The notes under the pieces were generated by a model. It worked only from the letters and a program-made list of their open reading frames with translations, made no database searches and had not been told where the DNA came from. A DNA stretch of 64,000 bases from an uncultured Bacteroidales bacterium (GTDB lineage: Bacteria; Bacteroidota; Bacteroidia; Bacteroidales; Bacteroidaceae), in the NCBI GenBank assembly GCA_902760345.1, contig CACWFY010000001.1, positions 244,957 through 308,956 of the forward strand, written 5' to 3'. Both the position numbers and the translations under genes were made by a program. Position 1 is the stretch's first letter, and every line of letters starts with the position of its first letter. Below are positions 28,283 to 37,399 of this stretch, one piece after another.

Positions 28283-29608
28283 GTGGGTAAGCAAATCGAA
28301 AAAGTCGTTCAGTTCTTCGAAACAGGCATGTGGCGCATTACGCAGGGTGATGTGTCGCCCGTGCGCTATCTGTTGTTAGAGATACTGAAGAAAGTGGTGC
28401 TGGCCATTCGCTTCTTTACTGCCAAGCGTGTGCTGCAGAAGGCCTCGGCGCTGACCTATAGCATGATGCTGGCCATTGTGCCCATACTGGCTGTGGTCTT
28501 TGCCATAGCGCGCGGCTTTGGCTACAACAAGTATATCGAGGTGTGGTTTCGCGAGGCTTTCGAGTCGCAGCCGCAGGTGGCCGACGTCATCATCGGCTTT
28601 GTCAACAGCTATCTGATACACACCAAGAGCGGGGTGTTTCTGGGTATCGGTCTGATATTCATGCTGTATACGGTGCTGATGCTGGTGAGCAACGTCGAAG
28701 ACGCGTTCAACGAAATATGGCAGGTGAAGAAGCCGCGCAGCATCTTCCGCACCTTTACCGACTATGTGGCGATGTTTTTCCTGTTTCCCATCATCATCGT
28801 GCTGACGTCGGGTATCTCTATCTTCATGGCAACGATTGCCGACTCGATGCCTGACTTCCTGCTGCTGGGACCGTCTATCCGTTTCCTGATAGACCTGTTG
28901 CCCTATGTGCTGATGTCGGCCATGTTTGTCGCGCTGTACGTCTTCATGCCCAACACCCATGTTCGTCCCCAATGTGCCATTGTGCCAGGCATTCTGGCGG
29001 GTTTTGCCATGCAGGGGCTGCAGATTGTCTATATCCATTCGCAGATATTCCTCTCCAGCTATAACGCCATCTACGGTTCGTTTGCCGCTCTGCCGCTGTT
29101 TATGCTGTGGGTGCAGATTTCGTGGACCATCTGTCTGTTTGGTGCCGAGCTGTGCTATACCAACCAGAATCTGGACTTCTACGACTATGATGCCAATACC
29201 GGTGAGATCAGCCACCGCTACAAGATACTGCTGTCGGCCTTGCTGATGAGCCGTATCTGCAAGCGTTTTGCCAACGGACAGAAACCGCTGTCGGCCTTGG
29301 AACTGCGCGAACAGACCACCATCCCCATCCGTATTGTCAACGACCTGTTGTTTGAACTGATAGATGCGGGACTGGTTGCCGAGATTACCAACGACGAGAA
29401 GGGAGAGACGTCGCACTTCATGCCTGCCGAGGACATTCAGAACCTGTCGCTGGGCACGATGGTCGACCGTCTGGAGTCGCGTGGACAATGGAAAATAGAC
29501 TTGGATGTGAGCGAACTGTTCACCAGCGAGTGGGGCAAGGCTATGGAGACGCGCAGCAATTATCTGCGCGACTCCCGTAGTATCTTGCTTCAGGATCTTG
29601 CCTCTTAA
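28283..29608 (+). CDS. YihY/BrkB-family membrane protein
   Basis: A 441-residue protein; residues about 50-320 hold six membrane segments with family marks (S-A-L-T-Y-S-M-M-L-A-I-V-P near residue 53, Y-N-A-I-Y-G-S-F-A-A-L-P near 257, L-F-G-A-E-L-C-Y near 288). The family was once called RNase BN but is not a proven nuclease. The C-terminal ~110 residues (L-E-L-R-E-Q-T-T-I-P-I-R-I-V-N-D-L-L-F-E-L) look like a cytoplasmic winged-helix-like extension. The start is GTG 28283, directly after the heptamer array; ATG 28328 is an alternative. Its TAA stop overlaps the convergent malic enzyme stop. Confidence 0.85.
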   Translation: MGKQIEKVVQFFETGMWRITQGDVSPVRYLLLEILKKVVLAIRFFTAKRVLQKASALTYSMMLAIVPILAVVFAIARGFGYNKYIEVWFREAFESQPQVADVIIGFVNSYLIHTKSGVFLGIGLIFMLYTVLMLVSNVEDAFNEIWQVKKPRSIFRTFTDYVAMFFLFPIIIVLTSGISIFMATIADSMPDFLLLGPSIRFLIDLLPYVLMSAMFVALYVFMPNTHVRPQCAIVPGILAGFAMQGLQIVYIHSQIFLSSYNAIYGSFAALPLFMLWVQISWTICLFGAELCYTNQNLDFYDYDANTGEISHRYKILLSALLMSRICKRFANGQKPLSALELREQTTIPIRIVNDLLFELIDAGLVAEITNDEKGETSHFMPAEDIQNLSLGTMVDRLESRGQWKIDLDVSELFTSEWGKAMETRSNYLRDSRSILLQDLAS

Positions 29609-31908
29609 TCCTGAATGGGATCGATATTCTTCTTGACTTTATCAACGTAGGCGTCGATAACGGCTACTGCCACGATGTTGACAACGTCGCGGACTGACGC
29701 GTCGAAGTCGACGAAGTGGATAGGCTTGTTGAGTCCCATCTGAATCGGGCCAATAATCTCGACGTCGCTGTCGAGTGCCTGCAGCATCTTGTAGCTAGAA
29801 CGGGCTGACGTCAGGTTGGGGAACACCAGCGTGTTGACGTCCTTGCCCTTCAGGCGGGTGAACGGATACTGCTGGTCGCGCAGCTCACGGTCTAACGCAA
29901 AGCCGAGCTGCATCTCACCGTCGACAGGCATATCGGGATAATGCTCCTGCATCATCTCTGTGGCGCGCTTCACCTTCTGGGCGCCGTCGCTCTGGCTGGA
30001 GCCGAAGTTCGAGTGGCTGATCAGGGCAACGACAGGCTTCTCGTTGAAGAACTTCACCGACTTCGAGGCGAGCTTGGCAATGTCGAAGAGTGTCTCGGTA
30101 TCGGGGTTCTCGTTGACCAGCGTGTCGGCGATATAGAGCGTACCCTTCGGAGAATTGATGATGTGCATGGCGGCAAAGTGCTTGTACTGAGGACGAATGC
30201 CGATGACCTCCTTGACGACCTTGACGGTATTGGAATACTTGGTGTAGAGACCGGTGATGAAAGCGTCGGCCTCGCCCGTCTCGACCATCATCATGCCGAA
30301 GTAGTTGCGCTCGAACATCTTGTCGTTGGCCTCCTGGAAGGTGTAGCCTTCGCGCTGGCGCTTCTCTGTCAGGAAATGGGCGAAACGCTCACGGCGCTCC
30401 TGCTCGTTGGGGTGGCGCAGGTTGACCACCTCGATACCTTCGAGGCTCAGCTCCAACTCCTTGGCCATCTTGGCAATGACCTCGTCGTTGCCCAACAGAA
30501 TGGGCTGGCAGATACCCTCGGCCTTGGCCTGTACGGCAGCTTTCAGCATGGTGGGGTGAATGGCCTCGGCAAAGACTACACGCTGTGGATGAGCAGCAGC
30601 GGTGGAGTAGAGCTTCTGGGTGAGCTTGGTCTCCTGACCCAGCAGGACACTCAGCGAACGCTTGTAAGCATCCCAGTCGTCAATCGTCTTTCTGGCCACA
30701 CCGCTCTCGATGGCTGCCTTGGCAACGGCTGCAGACACCTCGGAGATAAGACGTGGGTCAACAGGTTTGGGAATGAAGTAGTCGCGGCCGAAATGCAGGT
30801 TGTTCACCTTGTAGACGTCGTTCACCACATCGGGAACGGGCAACTTTGCCAAGTCGGCAATGGCATGAACGGCCGCCAGCTTCATCTCTTCGTTGATGGC
30901 TGAGGCGTGAACGTCGAGGGCGCCGCGGAAGATATAGGGGAACCCAATGACGTTATTGATCTGGTTGGGATAGTCGGTACGTCCCGTAGACATCAGCACG
31001 TCGGGGCGTGCCTCCATAGCGTCTTCGTAGGAAATTTCGGGGACGGGGTTGGCCAAGGCAAAGATGATGGGGTCTTTGGCCATGCTCTTGACCATCTCTT
31101 TCGACAAGACGTTACCCTTGGACAGTCCGACAAAGACGTCGGCGCCGTTGATGGCCTCTTCCAACGTGTGGATGTCGGTACGCTCGGTGGCAAAGAAACG
31201 CTTCTGCTCGTTCAGGTCCTGACGGCTGGAAGCAATGACACCCTTGGAGTCGAGCATGACGATATTCTCTTTGCGGGCACCGATAGCCATATAGAGCTTG
31301 GTGCACGAGATAGCTGCCGCACCGGCACCATTGACGACAATGCGCACCTTGGCGATGTCTTTGCCGATGACTTCCAGGGCGTTTTTCAGACCGGCAGCAG
31401 AGATGATGGCCGTGCCGTGCTGGTCGTCGTGCATGACGGGGATGTCGAGTGTGCGCTTCAGGCGCTCTTCAATATAGAAACATTCGGGAGCCTTGATGTC
31501 TTCCAGGTTGATACCGCCAAAGGTCGGGGCAATACGCTCGACGGCTTCGCAGAACTTTTCGGGGTCTTTCTCGTTGACCTCGATATCAAAGACGTCGATA
31601 CCGCCATAGATCTTAAAGAGCAGACCCTTACCCTCCATGACGGGCTTGCCGCTCATAGCGCCAATGTCGCCCAATCCCAGTACGGCGGTACCGTTCGAAA
31701 TAACAGCGACCAGGTTTCCCTTGTCGGTATATCGATAGGCGTCGTTGGGATTCTGCTGGATTTCCAAACACGGATAGGCCACACCGGGGGAGTAAGCCAG
31801 CGAAAGGTCTGTTTGTGTACGATAGGCCTTGGTGGGCTTTACTTCGATTTTTCCGGGGCGTCCTGCTTCGTGGTACTGCAAGGCGGCTTCTTTTGAGATC
31901 TTGACCAT
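29605..31908 (-). CDS. maeB: malic enzyme fused to a phosphotransacetylase-like domain (MaeB type)
   Basis: Oxidative decarboxylation of malate to pyruvate, usually NADP-linked in this class. About 767 residues. The N-terminal ~430 residues form the malic enzyme ([33 protein letters not shown]). The C-terminal ~330 residues resemble phosphate acetyltransferase ([19 protein letters not shown]) and in homologues serve allosteric control rather than catalysis. I choose ATG 31908 (M-V-K-I-S-K-E-A-A) because a -7 box overlaps the upstream alternative at 31953. Confidence 0.95.
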   Translation of the reverse strand: MVKISKEAALQYHEAGRPGKIEVKPTKAYRTQTDLSLAYSPGVAYPCLEIQQNPNDAYRYTDKGNLVAVISNGTAVLGLGDIGAMSGKPVMEGKGLLFKIYGGIDVFDIEVNEKDPEKFCEAVERIAPTFGGINLEDIKAPECFYIEERLKRTLDIPVMHDDQHGTAIISAAGLKNALEVIGKDIAKVRIVVNGAGAAAISCTKLYMAIGARKENIVMLDSKGVIASSRQDLNEQKRFFATERTDIHTLEEAINGADVFVGLSKGNVLSKEMVKSMAKDPIIFALANPVPEISYEDAMEARPDVLMSTGRTDYPNQINNVIGFPYIFRGALDVHASAINEEMKLAAVHAIADLAKLPVPDVVNDVYKVNNLHFGRDYFIPKPVDPRLISEVSAAVAKAAIESGVARKTIDDWDAYKRSLSVLLGQETKLTQKLYSTAAAHPQRVVFAEAIHPTMLKAAVQAKAEGICQPILLGNDEVIAKMAKELELSLEGIEVVNLRHPNEQERRERFAHFLTEKRQREGYTFQEANDKMFERNYFGMMMVETGEADAFITGLYTKYSNTVKVVKEVIGIRPQYKHFAAMHIINSPKGTLYIADTLVNENPDTETLFDIAKLASKSVKFFNEKPVVALISHSNFGSSQSDGAQKVKRATEMMQEHYPDMPVDGEMQLGFALDRELRDQQYPFTRLKGKDVNTLVFPNLTSARSSYKMLQALDSDVEIIGPIQMGLNKPIHFVDFDASVRDVVNIVAVAVIDAYVDKVKKNIDPIQD

Positions 31909-31950
31909 AATGGGGTGTGTTAAATTGATACGTGAAAATGAATTTGACCG

Positions 31951-31958
31951 CAAAAGTA
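31951..31958 (-). promoter_or_regulatory. -7 box of maeB
   Basis: TACTTTTG on the minus strand, 42 nt upstream of the chosen ATG. No clear TTG at the usual -33 distance. Confidence 0.55.
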
Positions 31959-32001
31959 ATAAAAAACTTGCGAAAACCGTACCGTTTTTTAATCTTTTTA
32001 G

Positions 32002-32009
32002 TAACTTTG
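32002..32009 (+). promoter_or_regulatory. -7 box of the TetR gene
   Basis: TAACTTTG, 19 nt before the ATG of the regulator; divergent to the maeB promoter 43 nt away. The short leader suggests tight spacing for autoregulation. Confidence 0.55.
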
Positions 32010-32028
32010 CACTATAAAACTAATAATT

Positions 32029-32649
32029 ATGCCAGTTTTAAAACAAACGACGTCATATCGGGTCTCGTTGAAAGAGCGGATATTGGAAACTGCCATGCAA
32101 GCATTTATCGAACGTGGCGTAAAGGCGGTGAAGATGGACGACATTGCCACTAAGCTGACTATTTCCAAGCGAACGCTCTATGAAATCTATACTGACAAGG
32201 AGCAATTGCTCTTTGAGGGAATCAAAAAATATGATAAGTCAAAGCGTCTGAAACTTCAGCAATATGCTGCTCAGGGACATAGCGTCATAGACATTATTCT
32301 GGAAGCGTATCGCATGAAAATCAAGGAGATACGAATGGTGAACCCGACGTTCTATATCGATATTATGAAGTATCCGCGTGTGGAACAGTTCATCCGCGAG
32401 AATAATGAACGCATGCGCCATAACTCTGTAGAGTTTATGAAGCGTGGCGTAAAAGAAGGGTTTTTGCGCGAAAACGTCAACTACGAAATGATTCCTTTCA
32501 TGTTTGACGCTATCGGACAATATGTAATGAACAACAGCCTATTACAACGATACAGCGTAGAAGAGATGTTCTCGAACTACTTTCTGGTATCGTTGCGCGG
32601 ATTGTGTACTGCTGAGGGTATACGCGTAGTAGACGCTGCTGTCCTTTAG
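32029..32649 (+). CDS. TetR/AcrR-family transcriptional regulator
   Basis: A 206-residue regulator. The N-terminal DNA-binding domain is typical: R-I-L-E-T-A-M-Q-A-F-I-E-R-G-V-K-A-V-K-M (residues 17 on), then I-A-T-K-L-T-I-S-K-R-T-L-Y-E-I-Y as the recognition helix. The C-terminal ligand-binding half is less conserved, so the inducer cannot be guessed. It diverges from maeB, whose promoter is close enough to be controlled by it, and converges on cdd with a 4-nt overlap of stop codons. Confidence 0.9.
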   Translation: MPVLKQTTSYRVSLKERILETAMQAFIERGVKAVKMDDIATKLTISKRTLYEIYTDKEQLLFEGIKKYDKSKRLKLQQYAAQGHSVIDIILEAYRMKIKEIRMVNPTFYIDIMKYPRVEQFIRENNERMRHNSVEFMKRGVKEGFLRENVNYEMIPFMFDAIGQYVMNNSLLQRYSVEEMFSNYFLVSLRGLCTAEGIRVVDAAVL

Positions 32650-33119
32650 ATTTCTGTGAACGATAGCGGCATCAGCTGTTTGATACCGTCCAGAATGTAG
32701 GTGTGTTTTGTGCCATAGAGCAAGATGCGTACCTCTTGCTTGAAACGTGTCTCGGTCTCGATGATGACCTGACGGCAAGGACCACAGGGACTTGCGGGTT
32801 CTTCGAGAAAATCACCCTTGCTGTTGCGCACGGCAATGGCCAGCAATAGAACGGGCTGGTCAGGATATTGCGCTCCAGCAGCAAAGAGTGCAGCACGTTC
32901 AGCACAGATGCCTGCAGGAAAAGCTGCGTTTTCCTGGTTACACCCTGGAATAATCGTTCCGTTTTTCAATAGTAAAGCTGCGCCCACATGGAAGTGAGAG
33001 TAGGGGGCATATGAGTTGTAAGTAGACTGCTTGGCAACCTCTACGACTCGTTGCTCGTCGACACTGAGTTCTTCGAATTGGGCTACTCGTAGTGTAGATT
33101 TTAGGGTTCGTTCTTCCAT
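32646..33119 (-). CDS. cdd: cytidine deaminase
   Basis: Hydrolytic deamination of cytidine/deoxycytidine in pyrimidine salvage. About 157 residues. Zinc and catalytic motifs are present: C-A-E-R-A-A-L-F (Cys ligand and catalytic Glu) near residue 72 and P-C-G-P-C-R-Q-V near 108. S-Y-A-P-Y-S-H-F-H-V-G-A-A is the usual substrate loop. I choose ATG 33119 (M-E-E-R-T-L-K); the frame continues upstream to 33203, but a -7 box (33139-33146) lies inside that extension. Confidence 0.95.
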   Translation of the reverse strand: MEERTLKSTLRVAQFEELSVDEQRVVEVAKQSTYNSYAPYSHFHVGAALLLKNGTIIPGCNQENAAFPAGICAERAALFAAGAQYPDQPVLLLAIAVRNSKGDFLEEPASPCGPCRQVIIETETRFKQEVRILLYGTKHTYILDGIKQLMPLSFTEI

Positions 33120-33135
33120 AATATTTAGGTTTTTG

Positions 33136-33172
33136 TTGCAAATATAATTATTTTTCTTTATTTTTGCATCAA
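33136..33172. promoter_or_regulatory. interleaved divergent promoters of cdd and the glucosaminidase gene
   Basis: Plus strand: TTG 33136-33138, 20 nt, TATTTTTG 33159-33166. Minus strand: TATATTTG at 33139-33146 with a possible TTG complement at 33170-33172 (23 nt away). The plus -33 element directly abuts the minus -7 box, so the two polymerases should exclude each other. Confidence 0.6.
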
Positions 33173-33189
33173 AATTTCGCAGAAAATAC

Positions 33190-34092
33190 ATGAAACGTAC
33201 CATTTTTTCTATATATTTTGCTGTTTGGTGTACTTTACAGGCACTTTCGCAGGGTATTTCGTGGAATAAAACCTATCAGGACTACTTTGACCTATATGGT
33301 GATGTAGCTGTCGAACAGATGTCGAAATACGGCATTCCGGCCAGCATCACGCTGGCACAAGGCGTATTGGAGTCGGGAGCGGGCAAGAGTGAATTGGCAC
33401 GGAAAGGCAACAACCACTTCGGCATCAAGTGTAACGGATGGACAGGCCGCAAGACCTACCACGATGACGATGAGCGTAACGAGTGTTTCCGAGCCTACAA
33501 GAACGCCTACGAGAGTTATGTCGACCACTCTGTCTTTCTGACCACCAGCCAACGCTATAGTCGCCTGTTCCAATTGAAGCGTACCGACTATAAGGGTTGG
33601 GCACGAGGACTGAAGGCCTGTGGCTATGCAACGAGTCCGACTTACGCCTCACGACTGATTGAGATTATTGAGTTATACCAGCTATACCGTTATGATACGG
33701 CCAAAGGACCTGACCGTTTCCGCTTGCAACAGGCAGAGCGTGGCGACCAGCGTCCCATTGAGACGTTTAACAAAAACTATTATGTCATTGCCCGACGTGG
33801 CGACACGTTTCGCAGTATTGCCGACGACGTGAACATCTCTTATCGTCGGCTGGCCAGTTTCAATGAGCGTGACAAGGACGATACGCTGGAAGAGGGCGAA
33901 TATGTCTGGCTGAAAAAGAAACGCCGCTCTGCCCCCAAAGAGTATAAGGGCTATGTCTACAAGGTGGCGCCAGGCGAGTCGATGTACTCGATTGCCCAGC
34001 GTTTCGGCATTCGTGTGAAGTATCTGTATAAAATGAACGACCTGGGACCAGACTATGTGATCCAGGTCGGTGATATGTTACGTATCCGCTAA
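33190..34092 (+). CDS. exported glucosaminidase with two LysM domains
   Basis: A 300-residue cell-wall hydrolase. Signal peptide about residues 1-20 (I-F-S-I-Y-F-A-V-W-C-T-L-Q-A-L-S). The FlgJ/AcmA-type glucosaminidase domain spans about 25-165, with S-I-T-L-A-Q-G-V-L-E-S-G-A-G-K-S holding the catalytic Glu, and N-N-H-F-G-I-K-C. LysM repeats follow near 195-235 (V-I-A-R-R-G-D-T-F-R-S-I-A) and 255-300 (V-A-P-G-E-S-M-Y-S-I-A-Q-R-F), which bind peptidoglycan. Probable role: cleaving glycan strands during growth or turnover. It has its own promoter. Confidence 0.92.
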   Translation: MKRTIFSIYFAVWCTLQALSQGISWNKTYQDYFDLYGDVAVEQMSKYGIPASITLAQGVLESGAGKSELARKGNNHFGIKCNGWTGRKTYHDDDERNECFRAYKNAYESYVDHSVFLTTSQRYSRLFQLKRTDYKGWARGLKACGYATSPTYASRLIEIIELYQLYRYDTAKGPDRFRLQQAERGDQRPIETFNKNYYVIARRGDTFRSIADDVNISYRRLASFNERDKDDTLEEGEYVWLKKKRRSAPKEYKGYVYKVAPGESMYSIAQRFGIRVKYLYKMNDLGPDYVIQVGDMLRIR

Positions 34093-34101
34093 AACAGCAG
34101 T

Positions 34102-34539
34102 CTACTTTAATAGTTTTTCCAAAAAGTCGTTGAGGTCTTTGTCGAGGTCTTTCATTAGCTCTGTGTCAATGATAACAATATCATCGTCAACGAGATACAG
34201 CTCTTCGACAGTCTCTTTATCATCGTCTTCCAAAACAAAAGAGTAGGGCTTGAGAATAGAGGCCTGTTCGATAGTGTCCTTCATCCCTGTCAGTTCGCTA
34301 CGTAACGTAGCGGCAACTTCCTGATAGAAGTTGTCGTCTTTGTTTTCAATCCATTGCTCTACCACACAACGCGTAATCTCGTTGTCGTCGTCGTCGAAAG
34401 CCGTCAGTTCTCCTGAGTCTTGTGATACGCGCAGATGGATATCCGTCAGCTGCGTAGCTTCCTTGGACGACGGGAATTTGTCAATAATCTTTCTGATGGC
34501 ACGACGTGTCTGTTGCAATGTCTGTTCTGTAGCTTTCAT
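34102..34539 (-). CDS. acidic cytosolic protein of unknown function
   Basis: A 145-residue protein without signal or membrane segment, very acidic (A-F-D-D-D-D-N-E and L-V-D-D-D-I-V-I-I-D). The N-terminal half is helical (Q-Q-T-R-R-A-I-R-K-I-I-D-K-F). I do not recognise a family. It converges on the glucosaminidase gene with a 9-nt gap and has a well-formed promoter of its own, so it looks like a real, expressed monocistronic gene. Confidence 0.7.
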   Translation of the reverse strand: MKATEQTLQQTRRAIRKIIDKFPSSKEATQLTDIHLRVSQDSGELTAFDDDDNEITRCVVEQWIENKDDNFYQEVAATLRSELTGMKDTIEQASILKPYSFVLEDDDKETVEELYLVDDDIVIIDTELMKDLDKDLNDFLEKLLK

Positions 34540-34565
34540 GTTCTATGGCATTTATTTGACGATTG

Positions 34566-34597
34566 CAAAAGTACGAAAAAGATAGATTACTTGCAAA
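34566..34597 (-). promoter_or_regulatory. Bacteroidetes-type promoter of the acidic protein gene
   Basis: Minus strand: TTTG (34594-34597), 20 nt, TACTTTTG (34566-34573), then 26 nt to the ATG. Confidence 0.75.
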
Positions 34598-34659
34598 CGA
34601 TTACGACTTTTTTTTGAAAAAAATACTTACTACCTTATTATATATTAATAAAAATGTTG

Positions 34660-34667
34660 TATCTTTG
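34660..34667 (+). promoter_or_regulatory. -7 box of the rseC-rnf operon
   Basis: TATCTTTG, 27 nt before the rseC ATG. The upstream stretch is extremely AT-rich and has no TTG at the usual distance. Confidence 0.6.
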
Positions 34668-34694
34668 CAATTGATAAGTCGAGAAAACAAATCA

Positions 34695-35105
34695 ATGAGT
34701 CATCAAATAGAGCATTCGGGGGTCGTACAACATGTGGGCGACGGTCACGTGCAAGTACTGATTGTCCAGACGTCGGCTTGTGCTGCCTGTAAGGTCGCCA
34801 GCTATTGTAATGCCGCTGAGTCGAAGGAAAAGTTGATTGACGTCTACTGTGACAATGCTGCCGACTATCAAGTCGGGCAGACGGTGACGGTGACGGCTTC
34901 GCAGCGTGTGGCAGCGAAAGCCCTGCTATGGGGATTCGGACTGCCGTTTGTCGTGATGGTGACGGTATTGGTGGTCGTACTACTGCTGACAGATAATGAA
35001 GTAGCGGCGGCCCTCGGCGGGCTGTTGGCACTGGCGCCTTACTACGGTGTGCTGTATCTGTTGCGCCGTCGTCTGCGCGACCAGTTGTCGTTCGCTATTA
35101 AGTGA
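34695..35105 (+). CDS. rseC: SoxR-reducing system protein RseC family
   Basis: 136 residues. An N-terminal soluble part carries Cys residues (S-A-C-A-A-C-K-V-A-S-Y-C-N), which may bind a metal or cluster, followed by two membrane helices (L-L-W-G-F-G-L-P-F-V-V-M-V-T and L-G-G-L-L-A-L-A-P-Y-Y-G-V-L). RseC-type proteins commonly precede rnf genes and act with Rnf/Rsx in some bacteria. I choose ATG 34695 because the -7 box lies inside the upstream extension to 34563. Confidence 0.85.
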   Translation: MSHQIEHSGVVQHVGDGHVQVLIVQTSACAACKVASYCNAAESKEKLIDVYCDNAADYQVGQTVTVTASQRVAAKALLWGFGLPFVVMVTVLVVVLLLTDNEVAAALGGLLALAPYYGVLYLLRRRLRDQLSFAIK

Positions 35106-35144
35106 AACAAATATCAAACTAAAACAAATAAAAAAGTTAACTTT

Positions 35145-36005
35145 ATGGATTTTATCTTAATTGCAGTAGCAGTACTGGGAGGTATCGGACTGATTGCCGC
35201 CCTTGTGCTGTATGTCTGCTCCAAGAAATTCGCCGTCTATGAAGACCCGCGTATTGCCCAAGTCGCTGAGCAGTTGCCCGGCGCCAACTGTGGCGGATGC
35301 GGCTTTGCTGGCTGCGGAGGCTTGGCCGATGCACTTGTCAAGGGTGCTGATGCCGGTAGTCTTGAGGGACTGATGTGTCCCGTCGGCGGACAGGAAGTGA
35401 TGAGTAAGGTGGCCGACCTACTGGGGATGGCCATTGCTAACGGAGAGCCGAAGGTGGCTGTGGTGCGTTGTAACGGCACGTGCGCCCTGCGTCCGAAGAT
35501 TGCGGAGTACAGCGGTTTGCGCACATGTGCGGCAATGAATGCCTGCGGCGCTGGTGAGACGGCTTGTGGCTTCGGCTGTCTGGGCTGTGGTGACTGTGTT
35601 GCCGCTTGTCAGTTTGATGCTATTCACATGAATGCAGAGACCGGACTCCCTGAGGTCGACGAAGAGAAGTGTGTGGCTTGTGGTGCCTGTGTAAAGGCCT
35701 GTCCGCGCAACATCATCGAACTGCGCAAGAAAGGCCCGAAGGGTAGGAGAGTCTATGTGTCGTGCGTCAACAAAGACAAGGGTCCTGTTGCCATGAAGGC
35801 TTGTAAGGCTGCCTGTATCGGTTGTGGCAAGTGCGAGAAGGAGTGCCCGTTTGGTGCCATCACTGTAGAGAACAATGTGTCGTACATCGACCACGAGAAG
35901 TGCCGTCTGTGTCGCAAGTGCGTAGCTGTATGTCCTACGGGTTCTATCCATACAGTCAATTTCCCTGCACCTAAACCTAAAGAAGAAAAGGAGGAACAAG
36001 CATGA
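35145..36005 (+). CDS. rnfB: Rnf electron-transport complex subunit B
   Basis: Iron-sulfur subunit taking electrons from ferredoxin. 286 residues: one N-terminal membrane helix, the 4Fe-4S domain with C-G-G-C-G-F-A-G-C-G-G near residue 49, then several CxxCxxCxxxC ferredoxin motifs (C-V-A-C-G-A-C-V-K-A-C-P, C-I-G-C-G-K-C-E-K-E-C-P, C-R-L-C-R-K-C-V-A-V-C-P). First structural gene of the Rnf operon, 39 nt after rseC. The stop overlaps rnfC by ATGA. Confidence 0.96.
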   Translation: MDFILIAVAVLGGIGLIAALVLYVCSKKFAVYEDPRIAQVAEQLPGANCGGCGFAGCGGLADALVKGADAGSLEGLMCPVGGQEVMSKVADLLGMAIANGEPKVAVVRCNGTCALRPKIAEYSGLRTCAAMNACGAGETACGFGCLGCGDCVAACQFDAIHMNAETGLPEVDEEKCVACGACVKACPRNIIELRKKGPKGRRVYVSCVNKDKGPVAMKACKAACIGCGKCEKECPFGAITVENNVSYIDHEKCRLCRKCVAVCPTGSIHTVNFPAPKPKEEKEEQA

Positions 36006-37369
36006 ACGTAAGAACTTTCAGCATCGGAGGTGTACACCCCGAAGAGAACAAACTGTCCCACGAGGTGGCAACCAAGGTGGCTGCGCTGCCTAAGCAGGCT
36101 ATCTTCCCCCTGGGTCAGCATATTGGAGCACCCGCTAAGCCTGTTGTTGCCAAGGGCGACAAGGTAAAGGTCGGCACGCTGATTGCCGAGGCAGGTGGTT
36201 TTGTGTCAGCCCCTATCTACTCGAGTGTCAGTGGTACCGTGTTCAAGATTGATACTGCTATTGATGCTACTGGCTACCGCAAGCCTGTAATTATTATTAA
36301 TGTGGAGGGTGACGAATGGGAAGATACTATTGACCGCTCTGACAAGTTGGAGTTGGTGAAAGATCATCCCGAACTCACACCCGAAGAGATTGTCAACCGT
36401 ATCAAGACGGCTGGCGTCGTGGGTATGGGTGGTGCCTGTTTCCCCACCTTTATCAAGCTTTGTCCGCCACCAACCGCTAAGGCTGAGTGTGTCATCATCA
36501 ACGCCGTAGAGTGCGAGCCATACATCACGGCCGACTATCGTCTGATGATGGAGAAGGCCGACGAGATTCTCGTAGGCTTGGAATTGCTGATGATGGGTGC
36601 TAAGGTGACTAAGGGCTACATTGGTATTGAGACTAATAAAATGCCTGCTATTGAGCTGTTGACCAAGAAATGCGAGGAGGTATTCGGCAAAACAGAATAC
36701 CAAGTAGAGGTAGTGCCCTTGAAGCAGCGCTATCCGCAAGGTGGTGAGAAACAGTTGGTTGATGCCGTCATTCAGCGTCAGGTGCCTGCACCTCCTGCTA
36801 TTCCTGTCAACGTGGGTGCCATTGTGCAGAACGTTGGTACGGCCTTTGCCGTCTATGAGGCTGTGATGAAGCATAAGCCGCTGTTCGAGCGTTACACCAC
36901 GGTAACGGGTAAACGTCTGGCTAGCCCCGGTAACTTCCTGGTACGTATGGGTACGCCGATGAAGGATCTGATTGATGCCTGTGGCGGTATGCCTGAGGGC
37001 GACAACAAGTTGCTGGCTGGCGGTCCGATGATGGGTAAGGCGCTGACAAGCGTAGAAGTGCCCATCTGTAAAGGTACCAATTCTGTGACGATTCTCTCTG
37101 GTGAGGAGGCTGTCCGCAAGGAGCCACAACCTTGTGTTCGCTGTGCGAAGTGTGTCAGCGCCTGTCCGATGGGCTTGGAGCCATATCTGCTGGCTAAGCT
37201 TGCTGCCGTCAAGAACTGGGAGCGTGCTGAGCAGGAAGATGTCGTCAGTTGTATCGAGTGTGGCTCGTGCCAGTTCACCTGTCCTGCCCATCGTCCGCTG
37301 CTCGACAACATCCGTCAGGCAAAGAGTACAGTCATGGGAATCATCCGCAGCCGTGCTGCCAAAAAGTAA
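36002..37369 (+). CDS. rnfC: Rnf complex subunit C
   Basis: Peripheral subunit binding NAD(H) and FMN and carrying two 4Fe-4S clusters. 455 residues. The N-terminal barrel-sandwich segment is followed by G-V-V-G-M-G-G-A-C-F-P-T near residue 139 and two cluster motifs near the end: C-V-R-C-A-K-C-V-S-A-C-P and C-I-E-C-G-S-C-Q-F-T-C-P. Its final Lys codons and stop form the first unit of a tandem octamer array. Confidence 0.96.
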   Translation: MNVRTFSIGGVHPEENKLSHEVATKVAALPKQAIFPLGQHIGAPAKPVVAKGDKVKVGTLIAEAGGFVSAPIYSSVSGTVFKIDTAIDATGYRKPVIIINVEGDEWEDTIDRSDKLELVKDHPELTPEEIVNRIKTAGVVGMGGACFPTFIKLCPPPTAKAECVIINAVECEPYITADYRLMMEKADEILVGLELLMMGAKVTKGYIGIETNKMPAIELLTKKCEEVFGKTEYQVEVVPLKQRYPQGGEKQLVDAVIQRQVPAPPAIPVNVGAIVQNVGTAFAVYEAVMKHKPLFERYTTVTGKRLASPGNFLVRMGTPMKDLIDACGGMPEGDNKLLAGGPMMGKALTSVEVPICKGTNSVTILSGEEAVRKEPQPCVRCAKCVSACPMGLEPYLLAKLAAVKNWERAEQEDVVSCIECGSCQFTCPAHRPLLDNIRQAKSTVMGIIRSRAAKK

Positions 37370-37391
37370 AAAAGTAAAAAAGTAAAAGGTA
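37361..37391 (+). repeat. tandem octamer array spanning rnfC stop to rnfD start
   Basis: Units AAAAAGTA three times, then AAAGGTA, then A-rich sequence to the rnfD ATG at 37400. The rnfC stop TAA (37367-37369) bridges units 1 and 2. Confidence 0.85.
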
Positions 37392-37399
37392 AAAATACA

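Noticed and set aside
28376-29488. Antisense frame of 370 codons opposite the YihY gene
   Set aside because: Gln/His/Arg-rich composition typical of a shadow of membrane-protein codons; the plus-strand gene has clear family motifs.
29941-31896. Two long plus-strand frames opposite the malic enzyme gene
   Set aside because: The minus strand encodes an unmistakable malic enzyme-phosphotransacetylase fusion; the plus frames show no family features.
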